From: an uncultured Bacteroidota bacterium
Lineage (GTDB): Bacteria > Bacteroidota > Bacteroidia > Bacteroidales > P3
Direction of reading: 5' to 3'
DNA: 64,000 nt
Assembly (NCBI GenBank): GCA_902775135.1
Contig: CACYKY010000002.1
Coordinates: 1 to 64,000, forward strand
Numbering within the stretch: position 1 is the first letter of the stretch; every line of letters starts with the position of its first letter. This document shows positions 1 through 8,664 of this stretch, in pieces. The notes beneath the pieces are model-generated. The model did no database searches and was not told where the DNA came from. It worked only from the letters and a program-made list of their open reading frames with translations. Position numbers and translations under genes: made by a program.

Positions 1-438
1 TTCATCATGAATTCCGTGGGGAACTTCGGCCTAGGCAACACCTACACGGGAATCAAGTTCAATGTAGAAGGCAGCGGACGCTTCACGGGCAGCGTGAGGA
101 TACTGTCGTGGGCGAGCATAGCCGGCACCCTCACGGTGGGCGACGGATTCTCCTGCGACGCCAACGGCAACCTGAAAGTGAAACACCTGAAGGTGACCCT
201 CACGGACTGGCCGGACTATGTCTTCGGTGGTAGCCACCAGCTGATGCCGCTGGGCGAGCTGGAAGCCTACATCGGCGAGCACCAGCACCTGCCGGGCATC
301 CCCACGGCCGCCGAAGTTGAGCGCGACGGCGCCGACCTGGGCGAGATGAACCGCCTGCTGATGGAGAAGGTCGAAGAACTCACCCTCTACATCATCGACC
401 TCCAGAAGCAGATTGACGAAATGAAGTCGAACCAATAA
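1..438 (+). CDS. C-terminal part of a surface or tail-fibre-like protein (5' end outside the window)
   Basis: The frame is open to the left edge, so only the C-terminal 145 or so residues are visible; the ATG at base 7 is probably internal. The end follows a pattern common in Bacteroidetes surface proteins: a segment with HLPGIPTAAEVERDG, then GEMNRLLMEKVEELTLYIIDLQKQ, which should form a coiled coil. Such tails occur on proteins related to phage tail fibres and intramolecular chaperone domains, where the helix trimerises. The DNA is GC-rich, unlike the AT-rich genes that follow. Role inferred from the tail only; the catalytic or binding part lies outside the window. Confidence 0.6.
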   Translation, partial: FIMNSVGNFGLGNTYTGIKFNVEGSGRFTGSVRILSWASIAGTLTVGDGFSCDANGNLKVKHLKVTLTDWPDYVFGGSHQLMPLGELEAYIGEHQHLPGIPTAAEVERDGADLGEMNRLLMEKVEELTLYIIDLQKQIDEMKSNQ

Positions 439-449
439 AATGTAAAGAA

Positions 450-899
450 ATGAATAAGGCTATAACAATCGTAGCACTAATTTTAGCAGCACTCTTTGTG
501 GCAGGGTGTGGGAAAGATTCTCAATGTAATAATTCTCATTGGACACCATCAGGAATAGGTATCTCCTGGTCTGACTATAATAGTGTTGAAAAGGTGGTTG
601 AATATTTTAATTGCCATGACAGCACTTTAATGGTCAACAAAGGAAAAGAATTGAAGGTGTATGGATATATTAAACATAATGTGTTTGGAACGATTTTGTG
701 TCCGGATACGAATGAATCCTTATGTTTTATACCAATGGCTCTTTATGAAGGGGCATCATTCCCACAAATCGATTCAACACGGAAATATTATGTTTGCGGT
801 CGAGTATACCCAATTGTTGGGGATGCTTCAATCGAATCTTTTTTTCCGTGTTGTAAAGATATTATTTCTTTTTATGGATTTGAAATTTTAGAAAGATGA
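450..899 (+). CDS. small lipoprotein, unknown function
   Basis: A 149-residue protein with a lipoprotein signal: a hydrophobic stretch (ITIVALILAALFVAGC) ending in a lipobox Cys near residue 20, so probably anchored in the outer or inner membrane. The mature part is Cys-rich (about seven Cys, including a CC pair near the C-terminus), suggesting disulfides. It overlaps the next gene by four bases (ATGA), so it is probably translated together with the C10 protease. In that position it could be an inhibitor or a chaperone for the protease, as small proteins beside streptopain genes often are; this is inference from position only. AT-rich codon use. Confidence 0.6.
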   Translation: MNKAITIVALILAALFVAGCGKDSQCNNSHWTPSGIGISWSDYNSVEKVVEYFNCHDSTLMVNKGKELKVYGYIKHNVFGTILCPDTNESLCFIPMALYEGASFPQIDSTRKYYVCGRVYPIVGDASIESFFPCCKDIISFYGFEILER

Positions 900-2641
900 A
901 AAAAATATTTTTGAGCATACTGGTTTTATTAGTCAATATTGGATTATATGCACAAAAAACGGTCTCGAATAATGAGGCAATCTCTGTTGCTCATACCGCT
1001 CGGCAAATAATGAATACAAAAGGGAAAGCTGTAATCCAAAAGACTAATTTAAGAATTGACAATATAGACCGAATTCTTTGGTATGAAATACAATATGATG
1101 ATGGAGTTATTGTACTGGTATCCGGACATAAGTCGTGTACGCCAATATTGGGAATAATTGATGGCGGAACAAAATCCACTTTGGACGATACTAATAACAT
1201 CGCATGTGGAATGAAAGTGCTGTTGAAAAGCTATTCCGAAATAATAGAAGAATGCTATGACAATGATTCGATATTAGAGATGAATGATGATTGGAATAAA
1301 TACCTTTTGGGGAATGTAAAGTCAAAATCCTCTGTAGGGCCACTATTACATAGCATGTGGGGGCAGGGTTATTCAAATGATAGTGTTGAAATGAATGCCT
1401 ATAATGCATTTGCACCAGATAGTGGATGTGCAGAAGGACGATTATGTCCGGCAGGATGTGTTGCGGTTGCGCTAGGCCAAGTTATGTTTTATTGGCAATA
1501 TCCATTTTTTCTGACAGAAAACGACATTATGTTTGATTGGTGTAATATGACAGATCTACTACAAGTTTCTGATAATTTGTGCTATGTGGATAATAAAAGG
1601 GCTATAAACGAACTGTTGGAAGATTGTGGTAATGCTGTGGGTATGGCATATGCTTGCTCTGGTTCTGATGCAAGAACATTTGCTTCTGTGAATGCTTTAA
1701 AAGATCGTTATCATTATAAAAGTTCTATTGATTCTTTTTCTGTTATGTACCCAAGCATGAACGGTCCCGCTAATACAATGTATGATAAAATATTTAGTAA
1801 TCTAGATAGGAAGAGACCTGTCATTATGAAGGCTGTAGACCCATATTATGGAGGGCACGCATTCGTATGTGATGGATATAGGAATAATTTGATTCATATA
1901 AACTGGGGATATAATGGTGAGTGTAATGGATATTTTGCTTTTCTTAATTTAGATGTTTTTGAATTTCATTTAACGGGTAATTATGGTATAGTTTACAACA
2001 TCTATCCCAAAATAGATTATCAAGGAGAGGATAATCTGCTTTTTTTGTCCAGTTTTTATAATGACTATTTGCCATCAGATAATTCGATACTCCCATACAG
2101 GATGGTTCCTTCTACAGCAAACTCTTTGACCAGTGCGTCTGCAAGCAGCCCCGAAAGTTGGCGCACCATTCCTGCTGGCGCCACGGCTGTCTATCAGGCG
2201 CACGAGGAAGTGATTCTGCAGGACGGCTTTGAGGCGCAGGAGGGGTGTGAATTCGAGGCCAGGATAGAACCTTGCGCTTTGTGCGACGAGGCGGGCAACA
2301 GCATGCAGGGAGCCAACCTGCCGGAGGGAATGGCATCCGTCGGCGACCAGCCGGACACCACGGGCGGCACCGTGGCCTACGCCATGGGACAGCCGCAGGA
2401 ACTCCCCACCGACGCCCTCTTCCCCAACCCCACCGACGGCCCCCTGACCATGTCCACCGACGGCATGGCGCAGGCAGTGTTCGTCTACACCCTCAGCGGC
2501 AATCCCGTGGGTGGCTGGCGCATCGTGACCCTCGCCGAGACCTCCCTCTCTCTCGACGTCTCCGCCCTCGCCCCCGGCACCTACCTCCTTTCCGTCGCCA
2601 CCCCCACAGGCACCCAGACAGCAAGGTTCATCCGCCGCTGA
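896..2641 (+). CDS. C10 family (streptopain-like) cysteine protease with T9SS sorting domain
   Basis: A 581-residue secreted protease. Signal peptide at residues 1-19, then a pro-region to about 145, then a papain-fold C10 catalytic domain. The nucleophile is Cys188 in CPAGCVAVALGQ and the catalytic His is His321 in GGHAFVCDGY, followed by HINWGYNG, typical of the family (SpeB, PrtT, interpain). After about residue 400 come a small beta module (AVYQAHEEVILQDGFEAQEGCEF) and a type A T9SS sorting domain starting LFPNPTDGPL and ending in a basic tail. It should cross the outer membrane by the type IX system. The catalytic part is AT-rich, whereas bases from about 2130 to 2640 are GC-rich like the core genes, so the tail looks grafted on. 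Confidence 0.9.
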   Translation: MKKIFLSILVLLVNIGLYAQKTVSNNEAISVAHTARQIMNTKGKAVIQKTNLRIDNIDRILWYEIQYDDGVIVLVSGHKSCTPILGIIDGGTKSTLDDTNNIACGMKVLLKSYSEIIEECYDNDSILEMNDDWNKYLLGNVKSKSSVGPLLHSMWGQGYSNDSVEMNAYNAFAPDSGCAEGRLCPAGCVAVALGQVMFYWQYPFFLTENDIMFDWCNMTDLLQVSDNLCYVDNKRAINELLEDCGNAVGMAYACSGSDARTFASVNALKDRYHYKSSIDSFSVMYPSMNGPANTMYDKIFSNLDRKRPVIMKAVDPYYGGHAFVCDGYRNNLIHINWGYNGECNGYFAFLNLDVFEFHLTGNYGIVYNIYPKIDYQGEDNLLFLSSFYNDYLPSDNSILPYRMVPSTANSLTSASASSPESWRTIPAGATAVYQAHEEVILQDGFEAQEGCEFEARIEPCALCDEAGNSMQGANLPEGMASVGDQPDTTGGTVAYAMGQPQELPTDALFPNPTDGPLTMSTDGMAQAVFVYTLSGNPVGGWRIVTLAETSLSLDVSALAPGTYLLSVATPTGTQTARFIRR

Positions 2642-2642
2642 C

Positions 2643-2776
2643 GAGGTGTTGAACACCTCAACCTGAGTTGTTTCTCAATCAGAACATAATCTCAATCAGA
2701 GTTATGTCTCAATCAGAACGAAAATCTCAATCAGAACGAAAAGAACTAAAAGAAAAAAATCAATCGGAATGAAAAG
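2643..2776. repeat. small hairpin followed by a 17-18 bp direct-repeat array
   Basis: Just after the protease stop is a perfect 7-bp stem (GAGGTGT / ACACCTC, 2643-2659) without a T-run. Copies of TCTCAATCAGAAC begin at 2673, 2690, 2707 and 2725, with a decayed copy near 2759, spacing 17-18 bp. The reverse complement of this unit recurs three times at 8227-8281, on the far side of the accessory block. Confidence 0.7.
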
Positions 2777-2923
2777 AATGGAAAAGGAAATGGTGACCCT
2801 AGGGTACACTGTAACTATTACGTTTAAATCAGGCGTTTACACCTGTATAGCAGAAAAGTAAAAACCAGCACCTCTACTTGGTGCCACCTAACCCCTAAAA
2901 GCCTATGAAACTCATCCGACCCT

Positions 2924-2958
2924 GCCCTTGGCGACAGATGTGCCTGTCGCACAAGGGC
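2924..2958. repeat. intergenic palindrome
   Basis: A nearly perfect stem: GCCCTTG and GCGACAG pair with CTGTCGC and CAAGGGC around a six-base loop, with one unpaired A. No T-run follows, so it is more likely a REP-like palindrome than a terminator. The surrounding spacer (2780-3220) contains further GC-rich inverted segments (GCCC-TTT-GGGC at about 2974; GGGAGA...TCTCCC at 2990-3030), but I see no gene in it. Confidence 0.55.
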
Positions 2959-3224
2959 GTATAAAAAAGGCAAGCCCTTTGGGCGGGGAGAGTGTTTGAA
3001 AACAATAACCACCAACCACATTCTCCCACCTCCCACGGGGGGCTCGCCGATGGCACAGGACCGGACAGTCCCATGCGTCCATCGACAATGATAACGCAGA
3101 AACGGCTGTCCTATTATGTGGAAAAACTCTGTTTTTTGCACATCAACCATGACACGTGGGAAACAAAAATGCCAATAACAATTAAAAAAAACAATAGATG
3201 AAAATCAATATGAAAAAAAACTCG

Positions 3225-3233
3225 TATCTTTGC
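3225..3233 (+). promoter_or_regulatory. Bacteroidetes -7 box (TATCTTTGC)
   Basis: TATCTTTGC matches the Bacteroidetes -7 consensus TAnnTTTG. No clear TTTG lies 19-21 bases upstream. It implies transcription starting near 3239, which rules out the ATG codons at 3198 and 3210 as starts of the next gene. Confidence 0.5.
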
Positions 3234-3254
3234 ACCGAGAAAAGGGAAGCAATA

Positions 3255-4562
3255 TTGAAAAAAATAAGGTATATGATAATGATTGCTTTTGGGGTTACTT
3301 TGCCTTTAACGACGCTGGCGCAGGATTTGACCCGCGTCATACAAGGCGCAAAGGTAGATTATCCTATACTAAGAAATTATTATCCAACAAATGAATGGCT
3401 GTTGTACAATAATCATGTGAACTATTATTTTACTTTTGGGAAAATGAATTCGACAGGAACCTCCTTCAACTTCCTTAATGTCCAAAAGAATATAGATGTA
3501 AAAGATATGTTCGTTTATCGGGATACTCTTTTCTTCTGTGGTCGTATATTCGATTCAATGACGATGGTGTATAAAGGTCTTATGGGGTACTTCAAGATTA
3601 ATCCCATGCCAACGTCAAGTATAAACTACATCATGATGGATAGCCTTTCATGCTTGAATAAAATAGAGGTGTACAAGATGGCGTCCACCTTGCATATGGC
3701 AGTGGTTGGAACCCATCAGACTAATTATAGTGTTTTGGTTGATGCTTATATGGATAACTATTTTGGCAACTCGACGAATTGGCAGGTGAAATGGGCTACA
3801 ATCAGTGACATGAATGCGATTTTTGACGACATCACCATCACTAACAGTTACGTGGTGGCATCAGCCCGTGTTCCGGATTCTACAGCAGCCTATCTCTGCT
3901 TCTTCGAAAAACCCCCTCTCGCATATAGGTCTTTTCTTGCATTGAATGGTAATACAATAGAAAAACTACTGTATTATCCATTCAGTAGACCTGTTTTTTT
4001 GGAGCACGGCGATTTGGATACACTTTATGCAGTCTATCAAAATCAAGGATTATTATTACCATCTCTGTGCATCTGCCAATTTGATGGGCTTCAGAATACC
4101 GTCTCTCGAAGTTTTTCTTCATCCATTGCTGATTTAACAATAAAAGATGTTCAGAGAAGTTATGACTATAACAGTATTAATATTTTGGTAAGTTACTCTT
4201 TCCGACCGGGGACTATGGAAAGATTTGTGACATATAATATTCCCTCCGCCATCATGGCAATAGGGGGGCCTGTTTTTGCACGTTCCTATCCTGCTTCCTC
4301 AGTGGTGTATTCGCTTGGAGGAAATAAAAATGGTAATCAGGATGCGGCTGGTGTATGCCAAACAGGTGAAATGGGCATATTTAGGACTGCAGACAACGAT
4401 ATTGGAAGCTGTGCTGGCTTAGAATCAGTCAATCTTAATCCAATGTCCTTAATATCAGATTGGCCTATAGAAAAGAGCCTTAATATAAGTGTCAAGAACG
4501 AATCCGTTCAAGGGATGACCATAACAACATCCCCTTATTCAGTATACACCTCATGTCAATAA
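3255..4562 (+). CDS. secreted protein of unknown function
   Basis: I start this at the TTG at 3255, giving KKIRYMIMIAFGVTLPLTTLAQ: a basic N-terminus, a hydrophobic core and an Ala-Gln cleavage site, a normal signal peptide. The in-frame ATG at 3273 would lose the basic residues, and the upstream ATGs overlap the promoter. The mature protein, about 415 residues, is rich in aromatic and hydroxyl residues and resembles a beta-propeller or beta-sandwich surface protein, but I recognise no family. No T9SS tail is visible at the C-terminus. AT-rich, like its neighbours, and part of the accessory block. Confidence 0.55.
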   Translation: MKKIRYMIMIAFGVTLPLTTLAQDLTRVIQGAKVDYPILRNYYPTNEWLLYNNHVNYYFTFGKMNSTGTSFNFLNVQKNIDVKDMFVYRDTLFFCGRIFDSMTMVYKGLMGYFKINPMPTSSINYIMMDSLSCLNKIEVYKMASTLHMAVVGTHQTNYSVLVDAYMDNYFGNSTNWQVKWATISDMNAIFDDITITNSYVVASARVPDSTAAYLCFFEKPPLAYRSFLALNGNTIEKLLYYPFSRPVFLEHGDLDTLYAVYQNQGLLLPSLCICQFDGLQNTVSRSFSSSIADLTIKDVQRSYDYNSINILVSYSFRPGTMERFVTYNIPSAIMAIGGPVFARSYPASSVVYSLGGNKNGNQDAAGVCQTGEMGIFRTADNDIGSCAGLESVNLNPMSLISDWPIEKSLNISVKNESVQGMTITTSPYSVYTSCQ

Positions 4563-4584
4563 TAAAACAAAACAATAAAAGATC

Positions 4585-5646
4585 ATGAAAAGAGTAATTT
4601 TTTTCTTGCTATTCGCTCTATTCGCGCAATTCGCGCATTCGCAGGACACCGTCCCTTACATGCGTGGCAACATTTTCTACAATGTGATTCCGGATTGGAA
4701 AAAACCGGCATACCCCGGTTTTCCCCTCGTAGTGGGCAATGGTTGCGGTATCCAGACCAAAGAGATGTATACGGGTAAGGACCCGATAAAGATCTATGGT
4801 GTTGCCGCAGTAATGATGACACCACTTGACATGGTATATATACCTGACACCTTAAGTGCAGAGCTCGCGCAGGAGTGGTGGGACTTGCATTATAGTGAGT
4901 ATCATGACACCTCTCTCACAGAGTCGTACGAATATTTGGGAGTGTATCTGGCGCAGCCCGATTCCTCGCTTGCCGTGCAGAGGGAAGTGAAGGTGCACCG
5001 TCTGTACGACACCCCGTCGTATTACGTGTCTACCGGACAATCTGCCTACTATAATCCCGATTTTACATTCCCCGTCTACGAAAAATACTTTGATTCTTCA
5101 ATAGCAGTACAAGACACCTTCTACATAGGCACAACTATGCACAGCGCAGACCAATATGTAGTACACAACCATGTGGGATTTTTAGTTTTGGCCTATTCGA
5201 ACTCTTCTTCTTCCTCCGATCTGTACGAATACCATGTATACAAACGTTGCATTCCGACTGACTCGAGCTGGGTATGGCCAGATCGTGCTCCATGGCGGAT
5301 GGAAAACAAAAGAGTATACATGATGTTCCCCATCCTCACCCCCGACCCCAACGCTCCCGACGACCCCGGAGACACTCCCGGAGACACCACGGGCGTCAGC
5401 CAGGCGGACATGGTGAGCCTCTACGTGACGGTGCAGCCCAACCCGGCGACGGAGGAGGCACGGGTGCTGTCGAGCTTCGGCATCGAGCGCATCGAGGCCT
5501 ACACGGGCGACGGCCGCTGCATCCTCAGCCAGAAGGCCTCCGGCCTGCAGGCCGTGCTGGACGTCCGCGGATGGGACTCGGGCACCTACCTGCTCCGCGT
5601 CACCACCCCCATGGGCACCACCACCAAGAAACTGCTCGTGCGGTGA
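4585..5646 (+). CDS. secreted protein of unknown function with T9SS sorting domain
   Basis: A 353-residue protein with a signal peptide (residues 1-19, ending AHSQ). The central part is unrecognised and rich in Tyr and Asp. A Pro/Asp-rich linker (about residues 250-272, DPNAPDDPGDTPGDT) leads to a type A T9SS sorting domain starting VQPNPATEEARVL and ending TTKKLLVR. It should be exported by the type IX system and held on the surface or released. Composition changes sharply at the linker: bases up to about 5330 are AT-rich or mixed, and the linker plus tail are strongly GC-rich, the same two-part pattern as in the C10 protease. Confidence 0.7.
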   Translation: MKRVIFFLLFALFAQFAHSQDTVPYMRGNIFYNVIPDWKKPAYPGFPLVVGNGCGIQTKEMYTGKDPIKIYGVAAVMMTPLDMVYIPDTLSAELAQEWWDLHYSEYHDTSLTESYEYLGVYLAQPDSSLAVQREVKVHRLYDTPSYYVSTGQSAYYNPDFTFPVYEKYFDSSIAVQDTFYIGTTMHSADQYVVHNHVGFLVLAYSNSSSSSDLYEYHVYKRCIPTDSSWVWPDRAPWRMENKRVYMMFPILTPDPNAPDDPGDTPGDTTGVSQADMVSLYVTVQPNPATEEARVLSSFGIERIEAYTGDGRCILSQKASGLQAVLDVRGWDSGTYLLRVTTPMGTTTKKLLVR

Positions 5647-5709
5647 GGCCTATTATGTCGTTTTAAAAACAGTTGATAATTCATATTCCCCTTAAAAAAC
5701 TGTAAAATA

Positions 5710-6165
5710 ATGAAACGTATTTTGTTGATTTGTAGTTTGACAATAATATTGCATCCTTGCATATTTGGTCAAATAGTAACACATGAGGAGGATTCCTCTA
5801 ATGATATTTTGAGTTGCTTGGAGAAAGCAGGAATAAACAACGAGCCTATTTTGAACGAGTGCGAAAGTAAGTGTCTGAATTATTTATTTCAAAAGGAAAG
5901 AGGATTGTTTGATTTTTCTGGAAAAAGAGCAGCATTCTTTAGGGGAAGTGGAGGGAGAATACGTACAACAAAAGAATGGTATTTTAACCAAAAAAAATTG
6001 GCGGTCAGATTCTATGGTGAAATATCTACGGAAAGCACTGCTGTACAATTGGTGTTTTTCAGTGAGGAGGAGGCTGAAGAAATAGGGTATGATGTTGTTA
6101 TTTTTCTTGATTGTAAGAGGTACATTAAAAAAAAGGATGCAGTTGCTCGACTAAAAAATACCTAA
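5710..6165 (+). CDS. small secreted protein, unknown function
   Basis: A 151-residue protein with a signal peptide (MKRILLICSLTIILHPCIFGQ). The mature part contains NDILSCLEKAGINNEPILNECESKCLNYLF, then a basic middle and an acidic stretch, and ends KRYIKKKDAVARLKN. I recognise no family. AT-rich codon use places it with the accessory block. A palindrome follows directly. Confidence 0.5.
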   Translation: MKRILLICSLTIILHPCIFGQIVTHEEDSSNDILSCLEKAGINNEPILNECESKCLNYLFQKERGLFDFSGKRAAFFRGSGGRIRTTKEWYFNQKKLAVRFYGEISTESTAVQLVFFSEEEAEEIGYDVVIFLDCKRYIKKKDAVARLKNT

Positions 6166-6173
6166 CCCACCTG

Positions 6174-6201
6174 CCGGTGGCAAGTGGCCGCTTGCCACTG
6201 G
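6174..6201. repeat. GC-rich intergenic palindrome
   Basis: GTGGCAAG (6177-6184) pairs with CTTGCCAC (6191-6198) around a six-base loop. It stands out as a GC island in AT-rich DNA. No T-run follows, so a mobile palindromic repeat is as likely as a terminator. Confidence 0.5.
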
Positions 6202-6251
6202 CCCGATTCCCACGTTTAGTATAGTCCATTATAATGATATAATAATCTCCT

Positions 6252-7151
6252 ATGAAAAAGATTCTATCTTTAGCCATATTGGCCATGTTTTTTAACTCGG
6301 CTTTTGCAGAAGGAATTGTTTGTGTTACAAAGTCGGGAATCTTTCTTTTCAATACATCCAATCAGGAATATGAAAAGATTGCCGAGTTTGGGAAACTGAT
6401 ACCGTATAAGACAAAAATGTTCATCTCTTCTTTTGCCGACGATTCTGTGACTTTTGTATTGTATAATAAAAATACAGCGTGCCCCGGTTTTTATCAAACT
6501 ACCGATTGGGAACATTTTGAATATGTTTATGTGTATAAGCATGGTATTATTAAACAGATAGCAGTTAACCGTTTTTATAAGGAAGGAGGATCTATTATCC
6601 TTTGCCAAACCAGTCAAGGCCGGAGCACTAAAACCCAATTGAACGACAGTGTAATGCAAATACGATATTCAGGTCAACCATTATACAACAGGTTTCATAT
6701 TAATGAAGATTCACACTATTTTTTTAATATTCGTGGTACAAAACGCCAAATAGATGATAATAATTGTTTGTTGCTATATTTCAAAGACCGGATTGAAAGA
6801 TTTTTTTGTGGGCAAGCGCGATTGTCCATGACGGCCGGTTTTGTATATAGGAAGAAAGTGATGTCATATCTTATGGAGGATATCCGTCCGCAGTATGACT
6901 ATGCACTTTTTACAAAAAAAATCGCATCAGTCAATGGGAAAAAGGTGTGGGAATATAGCGTGACGGAAACGGATATCGCAACAAGACAAGAAACTAAGAC
7001 TTGGAGATGGTATTACGATATGGTTTATTCATTCTCTGGTCGATATCTTTTGGCAAAAAATAATTCTAGATACAGGGTTATTGATAGGGAGAATGAATAC
7101 GCTGAAACCCTCTTGAGGAAGGATGTTGCAAATGCTTTTTGGTTAGATTAA
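6252..7151 (+). CDS. secreted protein of unknown function
   Basis: A 299-residue protein with a clear signal peptide (MKKILSLAILAMFFNSAFA). The rest is rich in Lys, Tyr and Phe, with repeated strand-like segments, and resembles a beta-propeller-type surface protein, but no family motif is recognised. No T9SS tail. AT-rich. Position beside other short secreted proteins and gene remnants suggests part of a variable surface locus. Confidence 0.5.
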   Translation: MKKILSLAILAMFFNSAFAEGIVCVTKSGIFLFNTSNQEYEKIAEFGKLIPYKTKMFISSFADDSVTFVLYNKNTACPGFYQTTDWEHFEYVYVYKHGIIKQIAVNRFYKEGGSIILCQTSQGRSTKTQLNDSVMQIRYSGQPLYNRFHINEDSHYFFNIRGTKRQIDDNNCLLLYFKDRIERFFCGQARLSMTAGFVYRKKVMSYLMEDIRPQYDYALFTKKIASVNGKKVWEYSVTETDIATRQETKTWRWYYDMVYSFSGRYLLAKNNSRYRVIDRENEYAETLLRKDVANAFWLD

Positions 7152-7227
7152 GGGATGTTGATGGGGTATCGTAGGAAATGTGATAGAAATAAAATTACTT
7201 AACATAATGTTTCAAACACCTTATAAT

Positions 7228-7340
7228 ATGAAAAAGTAAACATCCTTTTCCTGTTGGCGGCGATAGGGGTCCTCGGAGGTCTTACGGGAATTTTAATAGA
7301 TGGACTATCATTGGCAATCTATTATAACAATAACTATTAA
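7228..7340 (+). pseudogene. frameshifted small membrane or secreted peptide
   Basis: ATG AAA AAG is followed at once by TAA. One base earlier in the A-run the frame is open: it reads MKK, then VNILFLLAAIGVLGGLTG..., and stops at 7338-7340. That is a basic start plus a hydrophobic segment, as expected for a signal peptide or one-pass membrane peptide of about 37 residues. A one-base loss in the A5 run explains the break. Ribosomal slippage on AAAAAG is possible but unsupported. Confidence 0.5.
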
Positions 7341-7363
7341 TAATAAATTTTAATAATAATTTT

Positions 7364-7816
7364 ATGAAATCTAAATATTTTATAGCTTTTCTGTTCCTGC
7401 TTTCGTCGTGCATCAGCGAGGAGTCTCCTTTTTGCCACAAGAACGTCAGGATTGCCAACAACAGCGAAATACCACTCCGGGTTTATCGCATTGATGGATA
7501 TGTGTCTCAGGACACAACGTATGCTTTTAGGCGAAACTCCCCAATTTTATATCCTAGAGATACCATGCTGTGGATTGAAGCCCATTATCGCGATTGCCTG
7601 GAGTATGATTTGGAATGGGCGCAATCTCATCCAAATCGCATCAATGTAAATTTTGAAACTTTTTACATCTGCGATACTAACAGGCCGGAGAGTGTTCACC
7701 ATTACAGTACCCGAGACTCGGTGCTGCTGGATTACAACATCCTGAAAAAGGTTACCTTGATTGATTCCAATATTTCCACCCTTCAAAAGAAAGATTTTGT
7801 CATTACCTACCCTTAA
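7364..7816 (+). CDS. lipoprotein of unknown function
   Basis: A 150-residue protein with a lipobox (FLFLLSSC, Cys at residue 16). The mature part has a pattern seen in Bacteroidetes lipoproteins of accessory loci: FCHKNVRIANNSEIPLRVY, a strand-rich middle, then YSTRDSVLLDYNILKK and a hydrophobic end. I do not recognise a named family. The remnant downstream (7846-8225) seems to be a decayed relative or neighbour. AT-rich. Confidence 0.55.
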   Translation: MKSKYFIAFLFLLSSCISEESPFCHKNVRIANNSEIPLRVYRIDGYVSQDTTYAFRRNSPILYPRDTMLWIEAHYRDCLEYDLEWAQSHPNRINVNFETFYICDTNRPESVHHYSTRDSVLLDYNILKKVTLIDSNISTLQKKDFVITYP

Positions 7817-7845
7817 TCTAAAATCCAATTTAAAAGTCGTATACA

Positions 7846-8225
7846 GTGAAAAAAAAATCTATACATTAGGAGTGCAGACGAGTATTCTTTTCACAGGTTG
7901 CGATCCGTTTTATTCGTTTACAGTACCGCCTACCCTGTGACGATACTCCCTGAGAAGTTCGAAAACCAGGACGTTGTCGTCAATCCTCCGCCATTCCACT
8001 CATCCTGGTTCGTCCTATTAGATTGCATTCCCCGGAGAGAATGTAAATATTGGAGGTTGGAACCATCGGGATAATGAATGTGCATGTCAGGACAGCGGAT
8101 ACATAGCAACCTATATCATGGATACGCTCACCCAGAAAGACACGATTCAAACATACCTTGGACAGCTCCCCTTGCGCAAGGGGAGCTGCCTGGGGGCGGA
8201 AGCTTTTTCTTTTATAATCTTTTAA
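7846..8225 (+). pseudogene. decayed lipoprotein-like gene
   Basis: GTGAAAAAAAAATCT at 7846 looks like a degraded MKKKS start, but stops and frame changes appear at once. Coding-like fragments survive in different frames, for example NPPPFHSSWFVLLDC near 7985 and SGYIATYIMDTLTQKDTIQ near 8095. The last fragment runs into the perfect palindrome at 8163. No intact frame spans the region. I read it as the remains of one or more secreted proteins like the upstream genes. Confidence 0.4.
8163..8188. repeat. perfect 26-bp palindrome
   Basis: Two 13-base arms (CAGCTCCCCTTGC and its reverse complement) with no loop. It is GC-rich, sits at the end of a gene remnant and has no T-run, so it looks like a dispersed palindromic repeat rather than a terminator. 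Confidence 0.65.
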
Positions 8226-8226
8226 A

Positions 8227-8281
8227 ATCTGATTGAAACATAACTCTTAAATTCTGATTGAAACGTCATTCTGATTGAGGA
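8227..8281. repeat. inverted copies of the 2673-2776 repeat
   Basis: Three copies of TTCTGATTGA(A/G) begin near 8227, 8252 and 8269. This is the reverse complement of the TCTCAATCAGAA unit at 2673-2740. The two arrays bracket the AT-rich accessory genes in opposite orientation. Confidence 0.6.
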
Positions 8282-8396
8282 AACAGCAGCAACGAAAAAG
8301 GTGAAAATGTCAAATTGGCACCAGCGGAACGCCAGCGGAACGCCAACGGAGGTGCTTTTTCCGTGATAAAACTCTGTGAATAACAGCATTGATGCC

Positions 8397-8451
8397 CTTA
8401 CCATGTCCCTACCAACTCCTTACCAACTCCTACCCAACTCCTACCAGGGTG
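8397..8451. repeat. 11-bp tandem repeat, five units
   Basis: Units of the form CTACCAACTC(C/T) repeat with an exact 11-bp period from 8397 to 8451. A similar 11-bp array lies at 40909-40997. Just before it (8325-8363) two copies of an 11-base GCCAGCGGAAC unit lie inside a weak GCACC/GGTGC hairpin. The rest of the 8282-8585 spacer holds no gene that I can see. Confidence 0.65.
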
Positions 8452-8585
8452 GGGGATGGTAGGGCGGAAATAGGGCCTTGGGAGGGGTATTATTGTCAAA
8501 TGGTGCCGTTCGGTTCTTGTTCCGTATCGGGTTGTTGCTGTTTTGAGTTTTTCAGGGTTCTGTTTTTGGGTGTTTTAAAATAATT

Positions 8586-8617
8586 TTTGCCGTTCCGGAA
8601 TTTTTTCGTATCTTTGC
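8586..8617 (+). promoter_or_regulatory. Bacteroidetes promoter for kamD
   Basis: TTTG (8586-8589), 19 bases, then TATCTTTGC (8609-8617): an exact match to the Bacteroidetes housekeeping consensus. The expected start near 8623 leaves a leader of about 40 bases, A-rich, before the kamD ATG at 8665. Confidence 0.85.
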
Positions 8618-8664
8618 AGTTCAAATTATAGTGTAAAAACAATAAACAAACAATAGAGACAACA

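Noticed and set aside
2643..2659. Intrinsic terminator after the C10 protease
   Set aside because: The stem is good, but no T-run follows on either side.
3198..3254. Upstream ATG starts for the 3255 gene
   Set aside because: They lie upstream of or within the -7 box, and the added residues are not signal-peptide-like.
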